A stretch of DNA of 64,000 bases from Flavimobilis sp052324925 (GTDB lineage Bacteria > Actinomycetota > Actinomycetes > Actinomycetales > Cellulomonadaceae). The stretch lies in assembly GCA_052324925.1 (NCBI GenBank), contig JBQPRE010000002.1; one strand, written 5' to 3'. Below are positions 43,579 through 51,642 of this stretch, in pieces (positions within the stretch are counted from its first letter, which is position 1; every line of letters starts with the position of its first letter). Under the pieces are notes generated by a model. It saw nothing but the letters and a program-made list of their open reading frames with translations, did not search any database and was not told the origin of the DNA. The translations under genes and the position numbers were made by a program.

Positions 43579-44889
43579 ATGACCCAGTCTCCGACCGAAG
43601 CGTTCGACGCTGTTGACGTCATCGTCGCCAAGCGCGACGGCGCGGTTCTGAGCGACGCCCAGATCGACTGGGTGATCGACGCGTACACGCGCGGCGTCGT
43701 CGCCGAAGAGCAGATGAGCGCCCTCAACATGGCGATCCTCCTCAACGGCATGACCCGTCCCGAGATTGCGCGCTGGACCGCCGCGATGATCGCCTCGGGT
43801 GAGCGCATGGACTTCTCGAGCCTGTCGCGCACGACGTCCGACAAGCACTCGACGGGCGGCGTGGGCGACAAGATCACACTCCCGCTCGCGCCCCTCGTGG
43901 CGGTGTTCGACGTTGCCGTCCCGCAGCTCTCGGGCCGCGGCCTCGGACACACCGGCGGGACGCTCGACAAGCTCGAGGCCATCCCGGGCTGGCGCGCTGC
44001 GCTCACCAACGACGAGATGATGGCGCAGCTCGACGGCGTCGGCGCCGTCATCTGCCAGGCGGGCTCGGGCCTCGCCCCGGCGGACCGCAAGCTCTACGCG
44101 CTGCGCGACGTCACGGGGACGGTCGAGGCGATCCCGCTCATCGCGAGCTCGATCATGAGCAAGAAGATCGCTGAAGGAACTGCCGCGCTCGTGCTCGACG
44201 TCAAGGTCGGCTCGGGTGCGTTCATGAAGGATCTCGACCGCGCCCGCGAGCTCGCTCGCACCATGGTCGACCTTGGGACGGATGCGGGAGTGCGCACGGT
44301 TGCGCTGCTCACGGACATGTCGACGCCGCTCGGTCTCACGGCCGGCAACGCGCTCGAGGTCCGGGAGTCCGTCGAGGTGCTCGCAGGTGGTGGCCCGCGT
44401 GACGTCGTCGACCTCACGGTTGCCCTTGCCGTCGAGATGCTCGCCGCCGCGGGCAAGCCGGTCGGCGAGGACGAGGTCCGTGCAGCCCTGTCCGACGGCC
44501 GCGCGATGGACGTGTGGAACCGCATGATCGAGGCGCAGGAGGGCGACCCGCACGCGGAGCTTCCGTGGGCCCGCGAGACGCAGGACGTCCTGGCTCCGGC
44601 TGACGGTGTCCTCACGCGGCTCGACGCGTACGACATCGGCATCGCCGCGTGGCGTCTGGGCGCGGGCCGGGCCCGCCGCGAGGACCCCGTGCAGGCCGGC
44701 GCGGGCGTCGTCATGCACGCCAAGCCGGGCGACACCGTCCGCAAGGGGCAGCCGCTGCTCACGCTCCACACAGACACGCCCGAGAGGTTCGGCCGTGCGC
44801 TCGAGGCGCTCGAGGGCTCGTTCGACGTCAACGACGGCGCGAGCTTCGAGCCCACACCTCTCATCATGGATCGCATCAGCGGGTTCTGA
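43579..44889 (+). CDS. deoA: Thymidine / pyrimidine-nucleoside phosphorylase
   Basis: Splits thymidine, deoxyuridine or uridine with phosphate. 436 residues. The family signature SGRGLGHTGGTLDKLEAIPG is at about 116-135; phosphate-binding KHSTGGVGDK precedes it, and SSIMSKKIAEGT and VKVGSGAFMKD follow. The C-terminal domain has GVVMHAKPGDTVRKGQPLL. ATG 43579 follows CAGGAGGACCCC. The 107 bases before it hold small GC-rich repeats (ACCGGCGCAC twice) but no hairpin comparable to the upstream one. Confidence 0.96.
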   Translation: MTQSPTEAFDAVDVIVAKRDGAVLSDAQIDWVIDAYTRGVVAEEQMSALNMAILLNGMTRPEIARWTAAMIASGERMDFSSLSRTTSDKHSTGGVGDKITLPLAPLVAVFDVAVPQLSGRGLGHTGGTLDKLEAIPGWRAALTNDEMMAQLDGVGAVICQAGSGLAPADRKLYALRDVTGTVEAIPLIASSIMSKKIAEGTAALVLDVKVGSGAFMKDLDRARELARTMVDLGTDAGVRTVALLTDMSTPLGLTAGNALEVRESVEVLAGGGPRDVVDLTVALAVEMLAAAGKPVGEDEVRAALSDGRAMDVWNRMIEAQEGDPHAELPWARETQDVLAPADGVLTRLDAYDIGIAAWRLGAGRARREDPVQAGAGVVMHAKPGDTVRKGQPLLTLHTDTPERFGRALEALEGSFDVNDGASFEPTPLIMDRISGF

Positions 44890-44891
44890 GC

Positions 44892-45317
44892 GTGGCCGAG
44901 GACGTGACACCACCTGTCGGTGGCGCGCCACCCCCGCCGGGGGAGGCTGCGCCGCCGCGGCGGCCCGCGTCCGTGTACGGGGTCGGGACGGAGCCCGACG
45001 CACGTTTCTCGCTCGCCAACGAACGGACGGCGCTCGCGTGGCTGCGAACCGCGCTCGGGCTCGTCGCCGGGGGTGTGGGGCTCGCGAGCCTCGCGAGCCT
45101 GACGGACCCGCACGTCGTCGTCGACATCGTCGCTGCGCTCGCGTGCCTCACGGGAGGGCTCGTCGCGCTCTACGCCCTCGCGCGTTGGCGTGCGAACGAG
45201 CGGGCCCTGCGGCTCCGACAGCCGCTTCCTGTCCCGGGGGCGCTGCCGACGCTCGTGGCGGGAGTCGTCCTGCTCGGTCTCCTGCTCGCAGCGTTCGCCC
45301 TGGGCCGCGCGGTATGA
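44892..45317 (+). CDS. DUF202 membrane protein (first of two)
   Basis: 141 residues: Pro-rich N-terminal 35 residues, then ARFSLANERTALAWLRTALG, the hallmark of the DUF202/YidH family, and three membrane helices (about 52-70, 75-96, 115-137). Function of DUF202 is not known. GTG 44892 lies two bases after the deoA stop, so it is probably read with the salvage genes. Its stop overlaps the next ATG. Confidence 0.85.
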   Translation: MAEDVTPPVGGAPPPPGEAAPPRRPASVYGVGTEPDARFSLANERTALAWLRTALGLVAGGVGLASLASLTDPHVVVDIVAALACLTGGLVALYALARWRANERALRLRQPLPVPGALPTLVAGVVLLGLLLAAFALGRAV

Positions 45318-45658
45318 ACGTCGACGTCGCGCTCACGCGGGACGAGGGGCTGCCTGCGGAGCGTTCAAGCCTCGCGTGGCAGCGCACCGTGCTCGGCGTG
45401 ACGTTGGGGTCGGTCCTGGCGGGGACGACCGCCCTGCACGCGGGTCACTGGTGGATCGCCGCGGGTGCGCTCGGCGTCGCGGTCGCGGCGATCTGGCCCG
45501 GGGTGCTGCGCCCTCGCAGGGGCCGAACGCTCGCGGGCGGCGGTCTGGCCGGTGCGCTCGTCCGCGAGGGCTGGCCGCTCCTGTGCAGGGCCGCGCTGTG
45601 CGTGCTCGCGCTCGCCGTGGTCGGCGCGGCCCTGGCGATCGAGGGCATGACGTGGTGA
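45314..45658 (+). CDS. DUF202 membrane protein (second of two)
   Basis: 114 residues, again with the family motif (GLPAERSSLAWQRTVLGVTL) and three membrane helices (about 24-42, 45-64, 88-110). Shorter than its neighbour and lacking the Pro-rich start, so the pair may form a hetero-oligomer (inference). ATG overlaps the previous stop and its own stop overlaps the next GTG, indicating tight co-translation. Confidence 0.85.
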   Translation: MNVDVALTRDEGLPAERSSLAWQRTVLGVTLGSVLAGTTALHAGHWWIAAGALGVAVAAIWPGVLRPRRGRTLAGGGLAGALVREGWPLLCRAALCVLALAVVGAALAIEGMTW

Positions 45659-46794
45659 CGACCCGCCTGCCTCGCGCGAGCTCCGGCGGCGAGAGCGTCC
45701 TCGGTGGTTGGTCCCTCGCACGGCTTCTCGGCGCGCTTGGCATCGGCACGCGGGTCGGGCCCGAGCCTGAGCCGCGCGGGACGCTCGGGACGCCCGCCGC
45801 GCCCGACGCCGCACCCGACGCGGGGTGGGACGCACCCCTCGCGGGGAAGGGCGCGCACCTCGCCGCGAAGGGTGCCCGCCTCGCGGGGAGGGACGCGGTC
45901 CTCGCCGCCAGGGACGCGCTCGTCGACGACATGTGCGTGCGTGCACATCGTGCGGGCCACACGCCCGCAACCGTCGGGCGCCTGCGCGACGCGACGCGCA
46001 CGCTCACGCGGACCGAGCTCGAGCGCGTCGGCGCGCCGCTCAGCGTCGACGCTCCCCAGTGGCGCGGAGAGCGCGCGTCCCAGACCGACAGCACGACGTG
46101 CGGGGCAGCCGTCGGCGCGATGCTCTGCGCCGCCGGGGACCCCGTGCTCGCCTATGCGCTCGAGACGGGCGTCAACCTCACGCGTATGCCCGGTGCGAAC
46201 CCGACGCGGCCCCCGGCCACCTCGGAGCCGCTCGACGCCCGGCTCGTCGCAGCCTCGCGCGGCTTCGTGGCGCTCCAGCGCCACCTGCACGCTGCCACGG
46301 CTCGCCGGTCGCTCCTCGCTCTTCTGCCCTGGCCTCGCGCGCTCGGCACCACTCCGTGGGGGCTGGCCCGCGAGGTCCGGTGGGCGGACGTCCGCTACCG
46401 AGGCGTCGTCGTCGACGTCGACGACGCACAGGGCGTGCGCCGCCTGACGAGACGCATCGACGCACACCTGCGCGAGGGCATCCCCCTTCCGCTGTGGACG
46501 GGTGGGTCGAGCGCGACGGGATGGGCGAGCGCGGTGCCCCGCCACGTCGTCCTGCTCGTCGACGTCGCGGCCGTAACCGTCGTCGGGGCGCGTCAGGACA
46601 GCCGTGCGGACCTCGACGATGGCCCCGGAGGCGACCGTCTCCCAGCCCAGCCGGGCGAGAACCCGCACTGGCGCGTGTACGAGCCCGCGTCCGGCAGGGT
46701 CCTCACGGTTGCCGCCGCGACCTGGGCGCAGCCGGAACGGCGGGACGCCTGGGGACGGTGGAGCCGCCCGCACTGGATCCTGCTGCCGCGCTGA
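45655..46794 (+). CDS. Unknown protein with papain/C39-like catalytic pattern
   Basis: 379 residues. Residues about 60-95 hold a repetitive Leu/Ala/Lys segment (LAGKGAHLAAKGARLAGRDA). A cysteine-peptidase pattern follows: QTDSTTCGAAVGAML with Gln143 and Cys149, PRHVVLLVDV with His297, and VYEPASG with Glu343 where the family usually has Asp or Asn. This order and the QxxxxxCG context recall C39/transglutaminase-like folds. No signal peptide or membrane helix is visible. It overlaps the DUF202 gene by four bases, so it may act with that membrane pair, for example as a processing or cross-linking enzyme. Function not known. Confidence 0.6.
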   Translation: MTTRLPRASSGGESVLGGWSLARLLGALGIGTRVGPEPEPRGTLGTPAAPDAAPDAGWDAPLAGKGAHLAAKGARLAGRDAVLAARDALVDDMCVRAHRAGHTPATVGRLRDATRTLTRTELERVGAPLSVDAPQWRGERASQTDSTTCGAAVGAMLCAAGDPVLAYALETGVNLTRMPGANPTRPPATSEPLDARLVAASRGFVALQRHLHAATARRSLLALLPWPRALGTTPWGLAREVRWADVRYRGVVVDVDDAQGVRRLTRRIDAHLREGIPLPLWTGGSSATGWASAVPRHVVLLVDVAAVTVVGARQDSRADLDDGPGGDRLPAQPGENPHWRVYEPASGRVLTVAAATWAQPERRDAWGRWSRPHWILLPR

Positions 46795-46873
46795 ACGCGG
46801 CCGGCTCCGGGTGCGAGCGCGCGCGGACGCGAGCAAGATGGTGAGCCCGTCCGCGCCCACAAGGAGGTCTCCC

Positions 46874-47110
46874 ATGAGCACCGATCCCACCGAAGGGTGG
46901 GCCGACGCAGGCCTTGAGCCGCCGACGCCCGGCGAACCCGTCGACCTTCTCCACGACCCCGGGACTGAGCCGGAGGACCCCGAGGAGTACATCCCTTCGA
47001 TCGCCCGCCCGGACACGACCGGCGAGGCGAGCGAAGGTGACGTCGCCGACCAGGCGGTCGAGGTCGTCCTCGACGAGGCCTCCGAGCCGGGCGACGCCCC
47101 GCCGCAATGA
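46874..47110 (+). CDS. Small acidic protein, unknown
   Basis: 78 residues, rich in Asp, Glu and Pro, predicted unstructured (GLEPPTPGEPVDLLHDPG, then EDPEEYIPSIARPDTTGEAS). The GEASEGDVADQAVEVVLDE end resembles a recurring tail in short acidic actinobacterial proteins (recall, unnamed). ATG 46874 follows a textbook AAGGAGG at 46861-46867. Stands between the papain-like gene and add; a partner or substrate of the preceding gene is possible but unproven. Confidence 0.7.
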   Translation: MSTDPTEGWADAGLEPPTPGEPVDLLHDPGTEPEDPEEYIPSIARPDTTGEASEGDVADQAVEVVLDEASEPGDAPPQ

Positions 47111-47161
47111 CGTGCTGGCCCGGACACGCGGCGAATGGCCGCCGCACGCTGCCCGGACAAC

Positions 47162-47167
47162 TATCCT
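47162..47167 (+). promoter_or_regulatory. Leaderless-type -10 box of add
   Basis: TATCCT ends 7 bases before the add ATG. Confidence 0.55.
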
Positions 47168-47174
47168 TGAGCCC

Positions 47175-48302
47175 ATGACTGCGCCGTCCCTCGACCAGAT
47201 CCGCGCCCTGCCGAAGGTTGTCCTCCACGACCACCTCGACGGCGGCCTGCGGCCCCAGACCCTCCTTGAGCTCGCGAACCTCATCGGGTACGAGCTGCCC
47301 GCGAGCACTCCCGAGGCTCTCGCCGACTGGTTCGAAGAAGCGGCCGACTCCGGATCGCTCGTGCGCTACCTCGAGACCTTCGATCACACGATCGCGGTCA
47401 TGCAGACGGCCGACGCGCTCGAGCGCATCGCGCGGGAGGCCGTCATCGACCTCGCCGCCGACGGCGTCGTCTACACCGAGCAGCGCTGGGCACCCGAGCA
47501 GCACCTGCGCAACGGCCTCACCCTGCAGGACGCCGTCGAGGCAGTGGGCCGCGGCCTTGCCGCGGGCGAGGCCGACGTGAGCGCCTCGGGCGGACGCATC
47601 ATCGCCCGCCAGCTCGTCACCGCGATGCGTCACGCAGACCGCTCCGTCGAGATCGCCGAGCTCACGCTCGCCAACCGAGGCCAGCACCGGGTCGTCGGCT
47701 TCGACATCGCGGGTGCCGAGATCGGCTTCCCACCGTCGAAGCACGCCGAGGCGTTCGAGCTCCTCCACGACGGCTTGTTCCCCACGACGATCCACGCGGG
47801 CGAGGCCGACGGCGTCGACTCCGTGCGCTCCGCGATCACCGACGGCTTCGCCGCCCGGATCGGCCATGGCGCGCGCATCATCGAGGACATCGAGGGCGTT
47901 CCCGAGGCGATGCGTCGCCGCGGCAAGGCCGATCTCGACGAGCTCACGCTCGGCCCGGTCGCCGCGTGGCTGCGTGACCGCCGCGTCGCTCTCGAGCTCT
48001 GCCCGCTCTCCAACGTTCAGACCGGAACCGCGACCTCGGTGCGTGACCACCCGATCACGCTGCTCAAGAACCTCGGCTTCGCCGTCACGGTGAACACCGA
48101 CAACAGGCTCATGTCGCGCACGTCGATGTCCACAGAGATGCACCGCCTCGTCACCGACGCGGACTGGACGCTCGACGACCTGCTCGCCGTGACGCTCACC
48201 GCTGCGTGGAACACGTTCCTGCCCTTCGGCGAACGTCGTGACCTCGTCGCCCAGCTCATCTTGCCGCGTACCGCGGTTGTCAAGGAGGAACGATCCAAGT
48301 GA
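47175..48302 (+). CDS. add: Adenosine deaminase
   Basis: Zn-dependent deamination of adenosine and deoxyadenosine to inosine forms. 375 residues. Metal site HDHLDGGLRP (HxH) near residue 16, the catalytic HAGEADG, GHGARIIED, CPLSNVQTG and the terminal NTDNRLMSRT. The family normally has HTHLDG or HVHLDG at the first site; HDHLDG is a minor variant. deoC overlaps its stop (GTGA). Confidence 0.95.
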   Translation: MTAPSLDQIRALPKVVLHDHLDGGLRPQTLLELANLIGYELPASTPEALADWFEEAADSGSLVRYLETFDHTIAVMQTADALERIAREAVIDLAADGVVYTEQRWAPEQHLRNGLTLQDAVEAVGRGLAAGEADVSASGGRIIARQLVTAMRHADRSVEIAELTLANRGQHRVVGFDIAGAEIGFPPSKHAEAFELLHDGLFPTTIHAGEADGVDSVRSAITDGFAARIGHGARIIEDIEGVPEAMRRRGKADLDELTLGPVAAWLRDRRVALELCPLSNVQTGTATSVRDHPITLLKNLGFAVTVNTDNRLMSRTSMSTEMHRLVTDADWTLDDLLAVTLTAAWNTFLPFGERRDLVAQLILPRTAVVKEERSK

Positions 48303-48997
48303 CCACGTCTGCTGAAGTTGCCGCACTCGTCGACCACACCCTGCTCAAGCCGGAGGCGACTGGCGCGGACGTCGCGGCCCTCGTCGACGAGGGCGTCGCC
48401 CTCGGAGTGTTCTCCGTGTGCGTCTCGCCGTCGATGCTCCCGCTCGACGCGAAGGGGCTCAAGGTGGCGACGGTCGTCGGATTCCCGTCGGGCAAGGTGA
48501 AGTCGGAGATCAAGGCCGCCGAGGCCGCGCGTGCGATCGCGGACGGCGCCGACGAGATCGACATGGTCATCGACGTCGGCACGGCCCGCACGGGCGACTT
48601 CGACTCCGTCGAGGCGGACATCGCAGCTGTGCGCGCGGCGGTTCCGGCCGACAAGATCCTCAAGGTCATCATCGAGTCGGCCGCGCTGAGCGACGAGCAG
48701 ATCATCGGCACGTGCCGTGCTGCTGAGGCTGCGGGTGCGGACTTCGTCAAGACGTCGACCGGGTTCCACCCGACCGGGGGCGCGAGCGTGCACGCGGTGC
48801 GGCTCATGGCCGAGACCGTCGGCCCGCGTCTTGGCGTCAAGGCGTCGGGCGCGATCCGGGACGGTGCGGCAGCGCTCGCGATGATCGAGGCGGGGGCGAC
48901 GCGGCTGGGCCTCTCGGGCACTGCCGCCGTCCTCGACGGGATCGACGCGGGTGCCACGGCGGCCGACTACGTCAGCGGCGACGCGGGGGGCTACTGA
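48299..48997 (+). CDS. deoC: Deoxyribose-phosphate aldolase
   Basis: Cleaves 2-deoxyribose-5-phosphate to acetaldehyde and glyceraldehyde-3-phosphate, ending deoxynucleoside catabolism. 232 residues, TIM barrel. DHTLLKPEAT at the start, VVGFPSGKVKSEIKAAE, EIDMVIDVG, KVIIESAALSDE, and the Schiff-base lysine in GADFVKTSTGF; the second active lysine is in GVKASGAIRD. GTG 48299 is preceded by AAGGAGGAACG, overlapping add, so add and deoC are made together. Confidence 0.96.
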   Translation: MTTSAEVAALVDHTLLKPEATGADVAALVDEGVALGVFSVCVSPSMLPLDAKGLKVATVVGFPSGKVKSEIKAAEAARAIADGADEIDMVIDVGTARTGDFDSVEADIAAVRAAVPADKILKVIIESAALSDEQIIGTCRAAEAAGADFVKTSTGFHPTGGASVHAVRLMAETVGPRLGVKASGAIRDGAAALAMIEAGATRLGLSGTAAVLDGIDAGATAADYVSGDAGGY

Positions 48998-49783
48998 GTG
49001 CCCCTGCCTGACGCGCCGACCCGCGTCCGTGGCGAGCACGTGGGCGAGGTCGTGCGCGTCGCGCGCCTCACCCCGCACATGGTCCGCGTCGTCCTTGGCG
49101 GACCCGGGCTCGCTGAGGTCGCAGAACTTCCGTGGACCGACGAGTACGTCAAGGTCGTCCTGCCCACCGAGGACGGCCTCGTCATGCGGTCGTACACGGT
49201 GCGCGCGTGGGACGCGGCTGCTCGCGAGATGACGATCGACTTCGTCGTGCACGGCGCCGCTGGCGTTGCGGGGCCGTGGGCCGACGCCGTGGCGGTGGGC
49301 GACCAGGTGACGCTGCGCGGGCAAGGCGGCGACTTCTTTCCCGATGCGGCGTGCGATGCGCTCCTCGTTGCGGGCGACGAGTCCGCGCTGCCCGCCATCA
49401 TGCGCACGCTCGAGGCTGTGCCCGACGGGCTCGCAACGTCCGTCTTCGTCGAGGTCGCCTCGCTGGACGAACGCCAGGACGTTGCGCCGCGCGACGGAAT
49501 CCACGTCACGTGGGTTCTGCGCGGCGAGACGTGGGGCGGAGCGCTCGTCCGCGCGGTGCGCGACGCGCACCTGCCGACCGGCCGCGTCCAGGCGTTCATT
49601 CACGGCGAGGCGGGCGTGGTGCGCGAGCTGCGTCGTCACGTCCGGGCCGACCGCCGCGTCACGCGAGAGGACCTCTCCGCGTCGGGTTACTGGCGGCTAG
49701 GCGTCGATGACGAGGGCTGGCGCGCCTCGAAGAGCGAGTGGAAGGACGCGGTCGCACGCGACGAGGCAGCACTCGGCAGCTGA
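48998..49783 (+). CDS. Siderophore-interacting protein (FAD-binding reductase)
   Basis: 261 residues. N-terminal FAD-binding barrel with MRSYTVRAWD, then the SIP NAD(P)H-binding half with LLVAGDESALPAIMRTLEAV and the C-terminal EDLSASGYWRLG. Family members (ViuB/YqjH) reduce ferric siderophores to release iron in the cytoplasm. It starts at the base following the deoC stop, an unexpected partner for a deoxyribose gene. No iron box was seen before add, so iron control of this copy is not evident. Confidence 0.9.
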   Translation: MPLPDAPTRVRGEHVGEVVRVARLTPHMVRVVLGGPGLAEVAELPWTDEYVKVVLPTEDGLVMRSYTVRAWDAAAREMTIDFVVHGAAGVAGPWADAVAVGDQVTLRGQGGDFFPDAACDALLVAGDESALPAIMRTLEAVPDGLATSVFVEVASLDERQDVAPRDGIHVTWVLRGETWGGALVRAVRDAHLPTGRVQAFIHGEAGVVRELRRHVRADRRVTREDLSASGYWRLGVDDEGWRASKSEWKDAVARDEAALGS

Positions 49784-49806
49784 ACGGCAGCACTAGGCCG
49801 CTGAAC
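49765..49806 (+). repeat. 21-bp tandem duplication spanning the stop codon
   Basis: 49765-49785 and 49786-49806 differ at two positions; the second copy repeats the stop codon just outside the gene. Confidence 0.9.
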
Positions 49807-49835
49807 CGCGCCGCACCAGCGGCGTCCGCTCGTGG

Positions 49836-49879
49836 GAGCGCGGGATGCGGCGGATCAGGGGCTGCCGCATCCCGCGCTC
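49836..49879. terminator. Terminator between convergent units
   Basis: Perfect 16-bp stem (49836-49851 with 49864-49879, 12-base loop) between the siderophore-interacting protein gene and the phosphomutase gene. Confidence 0.8.
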
Positions 49880-49887
49880 ACGCGCCC

Positions 49888-51642
49888 TCAGAGCCCGAGC
49901 AGCTCGCGCAGCTCGCTCGTGACGATCTCGAGGTGCGCGTGGGCTTCGATGCGTGCCCTGGAGATCGCCTCGTAGGACGCGTCGTGCTCGACGGGGAAGA
50001 CCGCCTCGAGGTAGCACTTCACCTTGGGCTCGGTGCCCGACGGCCGCACGATGACGCGCGTCGCGTCCGCCGCCGTGAGACGGAGCCCGTCGGTCGGCGG
50101 CAAGCCGTCGAGACCCTGCGAGAGGTCCTCGACCGAGACGACCGGCGAGCCGGCGAGCATCGACGGGGGAGCGGAGCGCAGGCGCTCCATGGTCGCCGGG
50201 ATGAGCGCGAGGTCGCGGAAGCGGCCCGAGAGCTGCGACGAGACGTGGAGGCCGTGCGTGCGCGCGAGGTCATCGAGCAGGTCGAGGAGCGTGCGCCCCT
50301 CGGCCTTGAGACGGTCGGCGAGCTGCACGAGGACAAGGGCAGCGGAGATGCCGTCCTTGTCGCGCACCTGGACCGGGTCGACGCAGTACCCGAGCGCCTC
50401 CTCATAACCGAACACGAGACCCTCGGCGCGTGAGATCCACTTGAATCCCGTGAGGGTCGAGGCGTACGTGAAGCCGTGGGACGTCGCGATCCGGCCGAGG
50501 AGACGCGAGGAGACGATCGAGTTGGCGAACGTCAGCGCGCTCGGCGCGATGCGCAGCCGCGCCGCGTTCTCGGCGAGCGTCGCACCGAGCAGCGCACCGA
50601 CCTCGTCGCCGTGGAGCATCCGCCAGCCGTCGGAGTCCGGGCCCGCGCGACGCGGGTCGAGGACGGCCGCGGCGCACCGGTCGGCGTCGGGGTCGTTCGC
50701 GACGACGAGATCCGCGCCCACCGTGCGGGCGAGCTCGATCGCGAGATCGATCGCACCGGGCTCCTCAGGGTTGGGGAACGTGACCGTCGGGAAGTCGGGG
50801 TCGGGCTCGAGCTGCTGCTCGACGCCGAAGAGGTCGCCGTAGCCGGCGCCCGCGAGCGTCGTGAGCGCGGTCTCCGCGCCCACGCCGTGGAGCGGCGTGT
50901 ACACGACGCGCAGGTCGCGCGGGTAGGTCTCGTCCTGCGGGTGCGCCAGGCGCCCGACGGACTCGCGGTAGGCGAGGTGGATCTCTTCGCCGAGCGTCGT
51001 CCACCCGTCCTCGGCCCGCGGCACCGACGCGACCGACTCGACCGCAGCGATCTTCGCCGCGATGAGCCCGTCGTAGGGCGGCACGATCTGGGCGCCCTGG
51101 CCGGCATCCGTGACGATCGCCCCGCCCAGGTACACCTTGTAGCCGTTGTCCTGGGGCGGGTTGTGGCTCGCCGTCACCATGACACCCGCGTCGAGTCCGA
51201 GATGACGCACCGCGAACGCGAGGACGGGGGTCGGAAGAGCACGGGGCAGAACCGTCGCGGCCACGCCCGCAGCCGTCATGACGGCCGCCGTGTCGAGGGC
51301 GAACGTCCGTGAGTTGTGCCGCGCGTCGTACCCGATCGCGATCGAGGGCTGCGCGCCGGCGCGCGCCTCGAGCAGGTAGGCCGCGAGGCCCGCCGCGGCG
51401 CGGATGACGACCGCGCGGTTCATGCGGGCGGGGCCGCCCGCCATCTTGCCGCGCAGGCCGGCCGTGCCGAACTGGAGCAGGCCGCTGAACGCGTCCGCGA
51501 GCTCCGCCGCGAAGACGTCGGCCTCGCTGTCGTCGGGCGTCGCGCGGTCGAGCAGGACCTCGAGCTCTGCGCGCGTGCCGGCGTCGGGGTCGTCCGCGAT
51601 CCACGCCTCGACCTGGGCGCGGAGCTCGCTCGAGACGCTCAT
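49888..51642 (-). CDS. Phosphohexomutase/phosphopentomutase family (PmmB type)
   Basis: Alpha-D-phosphohexomutase superfamily enzyme, 584 residues, the long form. The phosphoserine loop is VMVTASHNPPQDNGYKVYLG, the metal loop DPDADRCAAAV, the sugar loop GYEEALGYCVD and the phosphate-binding RPSGTEPKVKCY. A phosphopentomutase role would suit the context, because punA is coupled upstream (ATGA at 51639-51642) and deoC is near; phosphomannomutase is the usual label. The sequence alone does not separate the two. Confidence 0.9.
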   Translation of the reverse strand: MSVSSELRAQVEAWIADDPDAGTRAELEVLLDRATPDDSEADVFAAELADAFSGLLQFGTAGLRGKMAGGPARMNRAVVIRAAAGLAAYLLEARAGAQPSIAIGYDARHNSRTFALDTAAVMTAAGVAATVLPRALPTPVLAFAVRHLGLDAGVMVTASHNPPQDNGYKVYLGGAIVTDAGQGAQIVPPYDGLIAAKIAAVESVASVPRAEDGWTTLGEEIHLAYRESVGRLAHPQDETYPRDLRVVYTPLHGVGAETALTTLAGAGYGDLFGVEQQLEPDPDFPTVTFPNPEEPGAIDLAIELARTVGADLVVANDPDADRCAAAVLDPRRAGPDSDGWRMLHGDEVGALLGATLAENAARLRIAPSALTFANSIVSSRLLGRIATSHGFTYASTLTGFKWISRAEGLVFGYEEALGYCVDPVQVRDKDGISAALVLVQLADRLKAEGRTLLDLLDDLARTHGLHVSSQLSGRFRDLALIPATMERLRSAPPSMLAGSPVVSVEDLSQGLDGLPPTDGLRLTAADATRVIVRPSGTEPKVKCYLEAVFPVEHDASYEAISRARIEAHAHLEIVTSELRELLGL

